Of a stretch of 64,000 nucleotides of DNA, positions 41,387 through 49,373 are shown in pieces. Position numbers and translations under genes: made by a program. Below the pieces are notes generated by a model that saw nothing but the letters and a program-made list of their open reading frames with translations, was not told the origin of the DNA and searched no databases. The number at the start of each line of letters is the position of its first letter. Position 1 is the stretch's first letter. The DNA is from Methylophaga pinxianii. GTDB lineage: Bacteria > Pseudomonadota > Gammaproteobacteria > Nitrosococcales > Methylophagaceae. The DNA is taken from positions 1-64,000 of the forward strand of contig NZ_JAJAEO010000189.1 of the NCBI RefSeq assembly GCF_020447225.1. Direction: 5' to 3'.

Positions 41387-42348
41387 ATATCGCCGTTAAA
41401 CTGAGTATATTAGGACTATTGAGCATGATGGTCGTAATGATCAGTCCCTGGCTGGATTTTGTCGCACCCAGTTCGGCTGAAATCCAACAAATGATTATTC
41501 ATGAATTACGCATTCCAAGAGTGTTATTTGCATTTACTGCAGGAAGTGGGCTCGCTTTATGTGGCCTGGTGTTTCAGGCAATGTTTCGTAACCCGCTGGC
41601 CACACCATTCACACTCGGCGTGGCCAGTGGTGCCTCGCTTGGGGCTGCAATCAGTGTATATAGCGGACTCAGCTTTACCATTCTGGGGCTCAGTGCCACC
41701 AGTCTCAGTGCCTTTGCCGGCGCATTGATTGCCATCAGTTTTGTTTACAGCATCAGTCGCTTTCGTTTCGGGTTTTCTGGTGAAACATTATTGCTGACCG
41801 GGGTTGCTATCAGTTTTTTCTTTTCCAGTTTGATCCTGTTCATTCAGTACCTCAGCAATGTCGCCGATTCTTTTCAAATACTACGCTGGTTAATGGGCAG
41901 TTTAACGGTCGTCGGTTATCAGGAATTAAAACAATTATTACCTTTTGTCACATTAACGGCCGGCGTGATTATTTACCTGAGCCGAGAATTAAATCTGCTC
42001 ATGGCCGGCGATGAAATCGCGTTAAGTCGGGGCGTTTCCGTAAAATATGTGCGCTATGCCTTGTTTTTTGTCACCTCGTTATGTGTCGGTGCTATTGTCG
42101 CCCTCTGTGGACCGATTGGTTTTGTCGGCATGATGGTGCCTCATATCTGTAGATTAATCATTGGTGAAGATCATCGGTATCTGATCCCTGCGACGTTGCT
42201 TTTTGGGGGCAGCTTTTTGGTGATTTGCGATACGCTGGCCCGCTTGGTCATTGCTCCGGCGGAGTTGCCTGTCGGTGTAATTACGACATTATTAGGAGGA
42301 CCATTTTTCCTCTGGCTACTAATGCGATATAAATCGAGACATGCATGA
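41383..42348 (+). CDS. ABC importer permease (FecCD/BtuC class)
   Basis: 321 residues, about nine to ten membrane segments. The family signature LRIPRVLFAFTAGSGLALCGLVFQAMFRNPLATPFTLGV (key parts RIPRVL, GLVFQAMFRNPLA, P-x-x-LG) and the coupling helix CGPIGFVGMMVPHICRLIIG are clear. Length is normal. Last gene of the importer; a gene remnant follows. Confidence 0.94.
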   Translation: MNIAVKLSILGLLSMMVVMISPWLDFVAPSSAEIQQMIIHELRIPRVLFAFTAGSGLALCGLVFQAMFRNPLATPFTLGVASGASLGAAISVYSGLSFTILGLSATSLSAFAGALIAISFVYSISRFRFGFSGETLLLTGVAISFFFSSLILFIQYLSNVADSFQILRWLMGSLTVVGYQELKQLLPFVTLTAGVIIYLSRELNLLMAGDEIALSRGVSVKYVRYALFFVTSLCVGAIVALCGPIGFVGMMVPHICRLIIGEDHRYLIPATLLFGGSFLVICDTLARLVIAPAELPVGVITTLLGGPFFLWLLMRYKSRHA

Positions 42349-42411
42349 TGGTGAGTAGACAACCGTCGGAGTTAAAGGCACTTTAGGTTGTAACTAACTG
42401 TTTTTGATAAT

Positions 42412-42531
42412 GGATATGGCCGGGGATTTGGCGAGAGAAACTATCCTGAATCTGATTTTATTCACATTGATACCGGCCGTATTCGGCAGTGGTGTTCAAA
42501 GGGGCTTTACTTTTCGCTGCCGCGGTTGTAA
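42412..42531 (+). pseudogene. remnant of a MepK/YcbK-like M15 peptidoglycan endopeptidase
   Basis: One frame reads GFGERNYPESDF followed by IHIDTGRIRQW (42424-42492). This matches the conserved C-terminus of DUF882/MepK proteins, roughly GVGYYPKSNF-VHIDTGRVRSW, including the zinc-ligand histidine and the DTGRxRxW ending. Upstream the frame hits stop codons (42391-42393 and earlier) and none of the three frames shows the rest of the enzyme. So only the last ~23 residues survive, in a 290-bp gene-free stretch (42349-42638). The remainder of this stretch shows nothing recognisable. Confidence 0.6.
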
Positions 42532-42638
42532 CTGGTGTGAGATATATCCACAGACATAAGTGCTGTAGTAACAACTAATTCGCGAATGTGGGGTAGAAAT
42601 TGTCTCCAGTCGAGATGGCATAAAAGTTCACCCAGACA

Positions 42639-43052
42639 CTAGCCCTCAGCAATTTCCTGCATCAGTAATTGCGCCTGTTGGTAAAAAAGTGCCATTTGTC
42701 TCTGATATTGTTCGCTGAACTGTTGATGATGTTGTTGCATTTTATGGTGCAGTTTCCGCAGTTTATTATGAAATTCCCGTTGTTTTTGCAGATCGAGATA
42801 ACTGTCACAACTTGTCATGCAATGCGGATCAAGACCACACTCGTAACGGTTAATAGTTTCTTCGTGCTGCATGATTAAATCAACGTGCTGGTCCAGCTTG
42901 GCAGTATGTTGAGGTAAACTGCGTTCAAGCTTATGCAACATCGCAATCAATCGATGAGTATGATGGGTCCAGGAATTTGCATCCGCCAGCCAGCGTGCAT
43001 GATCAGCCCGCCACTGTTCACTTTCTGTTTTGAGTTTTTGCAATTCATCCAT
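42639..43052 (-). CDS. hypothetical His/Gln-rich coiled-coil protein
   Basis: 137 residues from ATG 43052, which follows GAGGTG at five-base spacing; the frame runs 11 codons further upstream. It is helical and rich in His and Gln (LRKLHHKMQQHHQQFSEQY), with a cysteine cluster YECGLDPHCMTSC near the middle. No signal peptide or membrane segment is present. I do not recognise a family. The clustered His and Cys could bind metal, but that is only a suggestion. Alone between the importer/remnant and trhO (divergent). Confidence 0.65.
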   Translation of the reverse strand: MDELQKLKTESEQWRADHARWLADANSWTHHTHRLIAMLHKLERSLPQHTAKLDQHVDLIMQHEETINRYECGLDPHCMTSCDSYLDLQKQREFHNKLRKLHHKMQQHHQQFSEQYQRQMALFYQQAQLLMQEIAEG

Positions 43053-43179
43053 TTCACACCTCAATGTATTGCTTGGTAAAATCATTTACAACTTGTTGAA
43101 TCTCACTGTCAACTAAGCATACACGACTCGACAATATCCCTGTAAAATATAGGGTTTTAAATCTTTACGGAATATCTAT

Positions 43180-44175
43180 ATGGCTCAAACTGTGGTCTGC
43201 GCATTGTATGAATTTGTCACTCTGGATGATTATGCGGCGATCAAACCATCGTTGCTTAAATTTATGCTGGATCATGAAGTACGCGGCACATTACTGCTGG
43301 CTTACGAGGGCATTAATGGCACGGTAGCAGGATCGCGGCAATCAATAGATGCGTTGTTAGATTATTTGCGGTCTGATCCCCGTCTAAAAGAGTTGAGTTT
43401 TAAGGAGTCCTATACCGATACCCCGCCTTTTTTACGTAGCCGGGTAAAGTTAAAACGTGAAATTGTGACAATGGGTGTGGAAGGCATTGATCCAAAGCAA
43501 TCCGTCGGTACCTATATCAAACCCAAAGACTGGAATCAGTTGATCAGTGATCCAGAAGTTTTGCTGGTCGATACACGAAATGATTATGAAGTTCAGGTGG
43601 GCACTTTTAAAAATGCTGTTAACCCTCATACAGAAAGTTTTCGTGAATTTCCAGAATATGTAAAACAGCATCTGGATCCGCAAAAACATAAAAAAGTCGC
43701 CATGTTCTGTACCGGCGGTATTCGTTGTGAAAAGTCTACGGCTTATCTCAAAGAACAAGGTTTTGAGGAGGTATATCATCTGGAAGGTGGCATCCTCAAA
43801 TATCTGGAAGATGTCCCCGAACAAGAATCCCTGTGGGAAGGTGAGTGTTTTGTATTTGATGAGCGGGTTACCGTAAATCACCGTTTGGAAAAAGGTGAAT
43901 ATGATCAGTGCCACGCCTGCCGGTTACCAATCACCGAAGACGATAAACAAAGTGAAAAATATCAACGTGGCGTTTCCTGTCCGCATTGTTTTGATAAAAC
44001 CACCGCCGATCAGAAGGCTCGCTATGCTGAACGGGAAAAACAGATACAACTGGCTTTACAGCGAGGCGAAGCGCACATCGGTATGGAATCTAATGAAGCC
44101 GCTGAACTTCATCGACTGGAAAAAGCCCGCCGCAAAGAGCAGGATCGACTCGCTGCCCTGATAAAACAGCACTGA
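43180..44175 (+). CDS. trhO: tRNA uridine(34) hydroxylase (rhodanese family)
   Basis: 331 residues. N-terminal acylphosphatase-like domain ([19 protein letters not shown]), a rhodanese domain with [17 protein letters not shown] and active-site [12 protein letters not shown], and a C-terminal cysteine-rich part (CHACRLPI...GVSCPHCFD). This is TrhO/YceA, which makes 5-hydroxyuridine at the wobble position of some tRNAs. Its stop shares bases with the ggt start (TGATG). Confidence 0.94.
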   Translation: MAQTVVCALYEFVTLDDYAAIKPSLLKFMLDHEVRGTLLLAYEGINGTVAGSRQSIDALLDYLRSDPRLKELSFKESYTDTPPFLRSRVKLKREIVTMGVEGIDPKQSVGTYIKPKDWNQLISDPEVLLVDTRNDYEVQVGTFKNAVNPHTESFREFPEYVKQHLDPQKHKKVAMFCTGGIRCEKSTAYLKEQGFEEVYHLEGGILKYLEDVPEQESLWEGECFVFDERVTVNHRLEKGEYDQCHACRLPITEDDKQSEKYQRGVSCPHCFDKTTADQKARYAEREKQIQLALQRGEAHIGMESNEAAELHRLEKARRKEQDRLAALIKQH

Positions 44176-45842
44176 TGAGATTACTCGCTACCCTACTGCT
44201 CTATGTTCTGATCCTGCCGGCCAGTTTCGCGCAACATCACAGCGGACAAGCCGCAATTGCATCAGCCCATCCATTGGCTACCGAAGCCGGGTTTGAAGTT
44301 CTGCAGCAGGGTGGTAATGCCTTTGATGCTGCGATTGCCGTCAGCGCAGCCTTGGCTGTGGTCGAACCTGCCGGATCCGGTTTGGGCGGTGGTGGCTTCT
44401 GGTTATTGCATCGTGAAGCTGACAAAAAACAGGTTATGTTGGACAGTCGTGAAACCGCACCATCCAAAGCCCACCGAGATATGTATCTCGATAAAAATGG
44501 CGATGTCGTGCGTGATCTCTCATTGAACGGACCATTAGCTGCCGCCATACCGGGAACACCCGCCGCTCTGGACTATTTAAGTCAGCACTATGGCAAATTG
44601 CCACTAAGTGTCACCTTAGCCCCCGCTATTCGTTATGCTCGAGAAGGCTTTGCAGTTACTCCCCGTTATCAACGCTATATGGGATTTCGCCAGCAAGCCC
44701 TGAATCCCGAAGCAAAAGCGATATTTTTGGATGGAGATAATATTCCGGTTTTAGGCACTAGAATTGTCCAGCAGGATTTGGCCAAAACATTGGAAGCCAT
44801 TGCTCAAAAAGGTCGTGATGCGTTTTATCAGGGTGAGATTGCCAAACAGATGGTGAAATCTGTACAGGCAGCTGGGGGAATCTGGACAGAGCAGGATCTG
44901 GCGGCTTATCAACTGAAAATTCGCCAACCTGTAAAGACACAAATAGCAGATTACACCATGACCACGGCAGCATTACCCTCGGCGGGTGGGCAATTGATCA
45001 CACTGATGTTCAATCAATTAAATACACTGGATTACTGGCAGGCAGATGCGCAACAAAAGCGGCATTGGTTAATTGAAGTCATGCGACGGGCATATCGTGA
45101 ACGCACGATGCATCTGGGTGATGATGATTTTGTTGAGGTACCGGAATATTTGATTGACCCCGAATATGCAGCTCAAATCGCTAAAGATATTGCGCCAGAC
45201 ACGGCGAGTAAAAGTGAAGCATTGTCAGATGAGTTCACCAACAAAGGACAAGACACCACACACTTTTCGATTGTCGATCAGAATGGCAATCGTGTCTCCG
45301 CCACATTAAGTATCAACTATCCTTTTGGCAGTGGATTTGTTGCCGGCAATACCGGTGTCTTACTTAATGATGAAATGGATGATTTTTCCGCATTAAGTGG
45401 AAGCCCCAATGCCTATCAGCTGGTCAGTGAATCGGCCAATGAAATCGAACCCGGAAAACGCCCCCTCTCCAGCATGACACCCACTTTTGTTGAAAATGAT
45501 CAACGTTTACTGGTTTTGGGTACACCGGGAGGCGGCCGGATTATTACTATGGTAATGCAAGGCATCTTGCATTTCATCGAAGGACAAGATGCCGCTGGAA
45601 TTGTTGCTGCCCCAAGATTACACCATCAATATCTGCCAGACAAAGTACAACTGGAAACCCCTGGTTTTAGCGAAGCCGATCAGTTGGATTTAAAACGTCG
45701 TGGACATCAGCTGGAGGTTTTAAACAGACAGTTTGGCAATATGCAGGTCATTGTGGCTGATAAAAAAACCGGCCTACTCAGCGCCGCCAGTGATCCCCGT
45801 GGTGAAGGTTTGGCAAGGACTGACATTATTATCAATGACTAA
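44175..45842 (+). CDS. ggt: gamma-glutamyltransferase
   Basis: 555 residues. Signal peptide LLATLLLYVLILPASFA. The nucleophile threonine starts the small subunit at QDTTHFSIVDQNGN (autocleavage before the second Thr). The GSGLGGGGFWLLH and RPLSSMTPT motifs and the GTPGGGRIITMV oxyanion region are present. It cleaves periplasmic glutathione. Translationally coupled to trhO, an unusual partner. Confidence 0.94.
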   Translation: MRLLATLLLYVLILPASFAQHHSGQAAIASAHPLATEAGFEVLQQGGNAFDAAIAVSAALAVVEPAGSGLGGGGFWLLHREADKKQVMLDSRETAPSKAHRDMYLDKNGDVVRDLSLNGPLAAAIPGTPAALDYLSQHYGKLPLSVTLAPAIRYAREGFAVTPRYQRYMGFRQQALNPEAKAIFLDGDNIPVLGTRIVQQDLAKTLEAIAQKGRDAFYQGEIAKQMVKSVQAAGGIWTEQDLAAYQLKIRQPVKTQIADYTMTTAALPSAGGQLITLMFNQLNTLDYWQADAQQKRHWLIEVMRRAYRERTMHLGDDDFVEVPEYLIDPEYAAQIAKDIAPDTASKSEALSDEFTNKGQDTTHFSIVDQNGNRVSATLSINYPFGSGFVAGNTGVLLNDEMDDFSALSGSPNAYQLVSESANEIEPGKRPLSSMTPTFVENDQRLLVLGTPGGGRIITMVMQGILHFIEGQDAAGIVAAPRLHHQYLPDKVQLETPGFSEADQLDLKRRGHQLEVLNRQFGNMQVIVADKKTGLLSAASDPRGEGLARTDIIIND

Positions 45843-45846
45843 ACCT

Positions 45847-46308
45847 TCAGAGTTTCATATCCGCCGGCATAATCCCTTTTCTGGATTGGACCAACGCGCT
45901 GCCCTCCAGCACAATCAACACAATCAGTGTCAATGAAATAAGCACCAAAGCAAACCATCCTAATACTGAACGTTGAATAAAACGCATGCTTTGATCTGCT
46001 TGCGCCATCAATAAGAACCAGCCGATACCAAAAATGGCTGCCGCAACCAGATAAGCGCCCAGTAGATAGAGACTGCGTCTCCAGGCCAGCTTCCAGTGGG
46101 CTTGAACCAAAGCATTTTGGTTTTGTGAATGTCGTGCTTTGTATGCTATCGAACCTATCATGACGAGTGAACCTAATAGCGATAACGAGACGATTAACCA
46201 GAGATTGCGGGTACCAAAGAGAATCGCCGGTACAAAAAAATGAAATATCGCCACGTTGAACATTAATCGCTCATGTGGCTTACTGGCTTCATGATAGATT
46301 TCAGACAT
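45847..46308 (-). CDS. hypothetical four-helix membrane protein
   Basis: 153 residues with four predicted membrane segments (about 17-35, 38-55, 80-101, 113-137) and a basic loop between the second and third (KARHSQNQN...AWRRS). No recognised family; function unknown. It starts 32 bp from the divergent tatD gene. Confidence 0.7.
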   Translation of the reverse strand: MSEIYHEASKPHERLMFNVAIFHFFVPAILFGTRNLWLIVSLSLLGSLVMIGSIAYKARHSQNQNALVQAHWKLAWRRSLYLLGAYLVAAAIFGIGWFLLMAQADQSMRFIQRSVLGWFALVLISLTLIVLIVLEGSALVQSRKGIMPADMKL

Positions 46309-46340
46309 AAGATGTTCCTCTGGATAAAGGCAGTCTTAAT

Positions 46341-47105
46341 ATGTTGCACCTGATCGATAGTCATTGCCATCTCGACTTTAACGATTTCGACAAAGACCGC
46401 ATTGCAATTATGCAAAACTGCGCTCGAGCCGGTATTGAAAAAATCGTTATCCCGGGTGTGACAATCGCCAGCTGGCCTAAACAAATCGAGTTGTGCAGTC
46501 GTCATCCGATGTTATCACTGGCCCTAGGTTGTCATCCGATGTTTATGGAAGCACATCCTGATGATGCGCTGCAACAACTTGAACAAGCCGTGAAACAATA
46601 TCAACCGATTGCCATTGGCGAAATAGGCCTGGATTTTTATGTGGCCGAGGCTGATGTCGCAGCTCAGCTTCGTTTATTTGAAGCTCAGTTGGATATCGCC
46701 GTTCAATATAGCCTGCCCGTTATTCTCCATGTGCGCAAAGCGCATGATCAAGTGTTAAAACTATTACGCCAAAAACAATTACCTGGAGGTATCGTGCATG
46801 CTTTTAGTGGAAGCGCACAGCAGGCTGAGCAATATCGTGAACTTCATTTTCTCTTGGGCATTGGTGGTGCATTGACCTATCCTCGAGCACAGAGATTACA
46901 ACGCTTGTTCAGCGAACTCCCCCTTTCGCAAATCGTTTTGGAAACCGATGCCCCCGATATGCCACTATGTGGTTTTCAAGGACAACGTAATTCGCCGGAA
47001 AATATCCCGCTGATTTTGGAGAAACTCAGCCAGTTGCGTGGTGAATCAAGCGATTATATTGCTGAAATCACCACGGCGAATTGTCGTCAGCTTTTCAATA
47101 TCTGA
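46341..47105 (+). CDS. TatD family metal-dependent deoxyribonuclease
   Basis: 254 residues. LIDSHCHLDF (metal-binding HxH), IAIGEIGLDFY (Glu ligand), PVILHVRKAHDQ, GIVHAFSG and VLETDAPDMPL (Asp ligand) are all in place. It resembles YjjV/YcfH proteins with 3'-5' DNase activity. Its stop abuts the convergent ferritin-like gene. Confidence 0.93.
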   Translation: MLHLIDSHCHLDFNDFDKDRIAIMQNCARAGIEKIVIPGVTIASWPKQIELCSRHPMLSLALGCHPMFMEAHPDDALQQLEQAVKQYQPIAIGEIGLDFYVAEADVAAQLRLFEAQLDIAVQYSLPVILHVRKAHDQVLKLLRQKQLPGGIVHAFSGSAQQAEQYRELHFLLGIGGALTYPRAQRLQRLFSELPLSQIVLETDAPDMPLCGFQGQRNSPENIPLILEKLSQLRGESSDYIAEITTANCRQLFNI

Positions 47106-47399
47106 TTACTCGTGGTGATGACCAATCTCTCCTTCAGTGAACAGATAATCACGTAACTGCTCATCCATTTTTTTATCTTTACGGCGTATCCACTCCAGTG
47201 TCATGGCCGCATGTTCTTTTTCTTCGTCACGATTATGCTCAAGGATTTTTTTCAACTCAGCATCTTTGCAAGCGTCTACGCGCTGATTATACCAATCCAC
47301 GGCTTCCAGCTCCTCCATCAGAGAAACAATCGCACGGTGCATATCTTTGGTTTCGTCTGATAATTCATTGAACGGCTCGTGGTAACCTTCATTTGACAT
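47106..47399 (-). CDS. encapsulated-ferritin-like (EncFtn) protein
   Basis: 97 residues, two helices. The metal-site pattern matches Rhodospirillum EncFtn with a constant offset of two: E29, E30, E32, W36 and Y37 (MEELEAVDWYNQR), then E60 and H63 (HNRDEEKEHAAMTLEWIRR). EncFtn forms a ring-shaped decamer that oxidises Fe(II) but stores iron only inside an encapsulin shell. Here the C-terminus (YLFTEGEIGHHHE) ends without the usual targeting peptide, and no shell gene lies in this window. Confidence 0.9.
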   Translation of the reverse strand: MSNEGYHEPFNELSDETKDMHRAIVSLMEELEAVDWYNQRVDACKDAELKKILEHNRDEEKEHAAMTLEWIRRKDKKMDEQLRDYLFTEGEIGHHHE

Positions 47400-47493
47400 T
47401 TATGTTTCCTTAGCAAAAATTGAACAGAACCCAAGTTAAACTAGCATGTCTATTGCGACAGCAACAATAACTTATATCAATACAGGACTTAAC

Positions 47494-48405
47494 ATGACGC
47501 AAGATGGCACTGACCGTATACTCCACGCCATTAACTCTGTGATCCTTGGTAAACAACAACCCGTCAAACTTGCTTTGGCATGCATTATTGCGCGAGGTCA
47601 TCTTTTGATTGAGGATTTACCGGGTGTCGGTAAGACCACCCTGGCACACACGCTTGCCACGACATTAGGGTTACGTTTCCAGCGAGTACAATTCACCAGC
47701 GATATGTTGCCAGCCGATATTCTTGGAGTATCGATTTACGATCCTGAAAAACATCAGTTCAGTTTTCATCGTGGCCCCATATTTACCCAGTTGTTGTTGG
47801 CTGATGAGATTAACCGCGCCTCTCCCCGCACCCAGAGTGCTTTACTGGAAGCTATGGAAGAACAACAGGTCACTATTGAAGGTGAGAGTTTTTCACTTGA
47901 AGATCCCTTTTTTGTGATCGCTACTCAAAACCCACTTCATCAGATTGGTACGTTTCCATTACCTGAATCACAGCTGGATCGATTTCTGATGCGCATTCAA
48001 CTGGGCTATCCTGATCACCAGGCTGAACGTGCTTTGTTGATGGGCGAAGATCGAAGGCAAATGCTTAAACAGCTTGATGCACAAATTACGCCGTTGAAGT
48101 TGCTTGAGTTGCAGCAGATTGCCAGCAAAGTCTTATTAAGTGACGCGTTGGTAGATTATGTACAAGCATTACTGGCCTATACCCGTCAATCAGGACAGTT
48201 TTACAATGGTCTTTCGCCGCGTGCCGGTTTAGGGCTTATTCAAGCTGCCAGAGCTTGGGCTATGATAAACGGTCGGGATTTTGTGATTCCAGAAGATGTA
48301 CAGGCGCTTTTCCCTGGTATTGTGCAACATCGTCTCCAAGCACGTGAGCATTTGCCATCGACCGATTGGGTGAACGATATATTGCAACAGGTGGCCATTC
48401 CCTGA
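47494..48405 (+). CDS. MoxR-family AAA+ ATPase
   Basis: 303 residues. Walker [14 protein letters not shown], Walker B LLADEINRASPRTQSALLEAMEE, sensor FFVIATQNPLHQIGTFPLPESQ (family-diagnostic). I chose ATG 47494, which has AGGA six bases before; an upstream ATG at 47446 gives an atypical N-terminus. It is thought to act as a chaperone for its operon partners. Stop and next start share bases (TGATG). Confidence 0.92.
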   Translation: MTQDGTDRILHAINSVILGKQQPVKLALACIIARGHLLIEDLPGVGKTTLAHTLATTLGLRFQRVQFTSDMLPADILGVSIYDPEKHQFSFHRGPIFTQLLLADEINRASPRTQSALLEAMEEQQVTIEGESFSLEDPFFVIATQNPLHQIGTFPLPESQLDRFLMRIQLGYPDHQAERALLMGEDRRQMLKQLDAQITPLKLLELQQIASKVLLSDALVDYVQALLAYTRQSGQFYNGLSPRAGLGLIQAARAWAMINGRDFVIPEDVQALFPGIVQHRLQAREHLPSTDWVNDILQQVAIP

Positions 48406-49373
48406 TGCTGATGTGGCGTGAATATTGGCAGCGTTGGCGTCAGCACCAGCGCTATCGGGTTTTTATTTTCCCCAGTCGTTATGGATTGAGCTATTCCGTA
48501 TTAATTTTAATCATGTTGCTGGGCGCGATTAATTACAACAATAGTCTGGGACATTTACTGAGCTTTTTGTTAGTGGGCGTGGGTCACGTCGCTATGCATC
48601 ACAGCTATCGTAATGTGAGGCAATTGGATTATCAGCTTGGTCATGCTGAACCGACTTTCTCCGAACAGAAGATCCTGTTGCCAATCACCTTTAGCAACCA
48701 AAGCTCGCGTACTGTTCGACAACTTGAAATAGCTTATCTTCCCTCACCTTTAACTTCATCTTGGTGGCCATTTAAAAAATTTTCCCGCTATGCTTTGGTG
48801 TATAAAGCTTCCGCTATTTCGGCTCAACAAAGCTGTCTCTGTCAGATCCCCCTTCCCGCTCTACAGAGAGGATGGCAGGATTTAGGCCGACTACGTTTAT
48901 CCAGTGTTTATCCGGTGGGTTTATTGTTCAGTTGGTTTTTTATTGATATTCAACAACGGGTGATGGTCTATCCCAAGCCAATCGGAAATAAACCCATGCC
49001 TTTTCCTTCAGCCATAGAATCTGCCGGTGTTTTACAACCACAGAATGGCATGGATGACTTTGCCGGTTTTCACCGTTACCGCGATGGTGATGCAAAACAA
49101 CATATCGCCTGGAAAGCACTGGCTCGTGATGGGGTGTTACGTACCAAACAATTCAGCAGTCCATCAGGACAAAGTTTGCTGTTTCAATGGCAAGATGTTG
49201 CCGAACTACAGGACATCGAAGCGAAATTGTCGCAACTCTGTCAATGGATTCTCACTGCAGATGCAGCCGGGTTGCTGTATGGCCTTGCCATGCCCAATCA
49301 AGTTATTGAGCCCGATAGCGGTGATCAGCATCGGCATGAATGTTTACAGACATTGGCGTTATATGGTCAGTAA
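48405..49373 (+). CDS. DUF58 family membrane protein
   Basis: 322 residues. Two adjacent membrane segments near the N-terminus (about 29-65) and, in the last third, the DUF58 core GMDDFAGFHRYRDGDAKQHIAWKALARDG (key DFxGxRxYxxGDxxxxIxWkxxAR). Function unknown, though always linked to MoxR and transglutaminase partners. It overlaps both neighbours (1 and 11 bp). Confidence 0.88.
   Translation: MLMWREYWQRWRQHQRYRVFIFPSRYGLSYSVLILIMLLGAINYNNSLGHLLSFLLVGVGHVAMHHSYRNVRQLDYQLGHAEPTFSEQKILLPITFSNQSSRTVRQLEIAYLPSPLTSSWWPFKKFSRYALVYKASAISAQQSCLCQIPLPALQRGWQDLGRLRLSSVYPVGLLFSWFFIDIQQRVMVYPKPIGNKPMPFPSAIESAGVLQPQNGMDDFAGFHRYRDGDAKQHIAWKALARDGVLRTKQFSSPSGQSLLFQWQDVAELQDIEAKLSQLCQWILTADAAGLLYGLAMPNQVIEPDSGDQHRHECLQTLALYGQ

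Noticed and set aside
42410-42553. 47-codon open frame MDMAGDLARE...CRGCNWCEIY
   Set aside because: It overlaps the MepK-like remnant in another frame, has no ribosome-binding site, and the remnant frame gives the recognisable protein match.
49027-49362. Longer N-terminus for the transglutaminase inside the DUF58 gene
   Set aside because: The extra 112 residues lie in another frame of a real gene, have no membrane pattern and are unlike the family; the ATG at 49363 fits.
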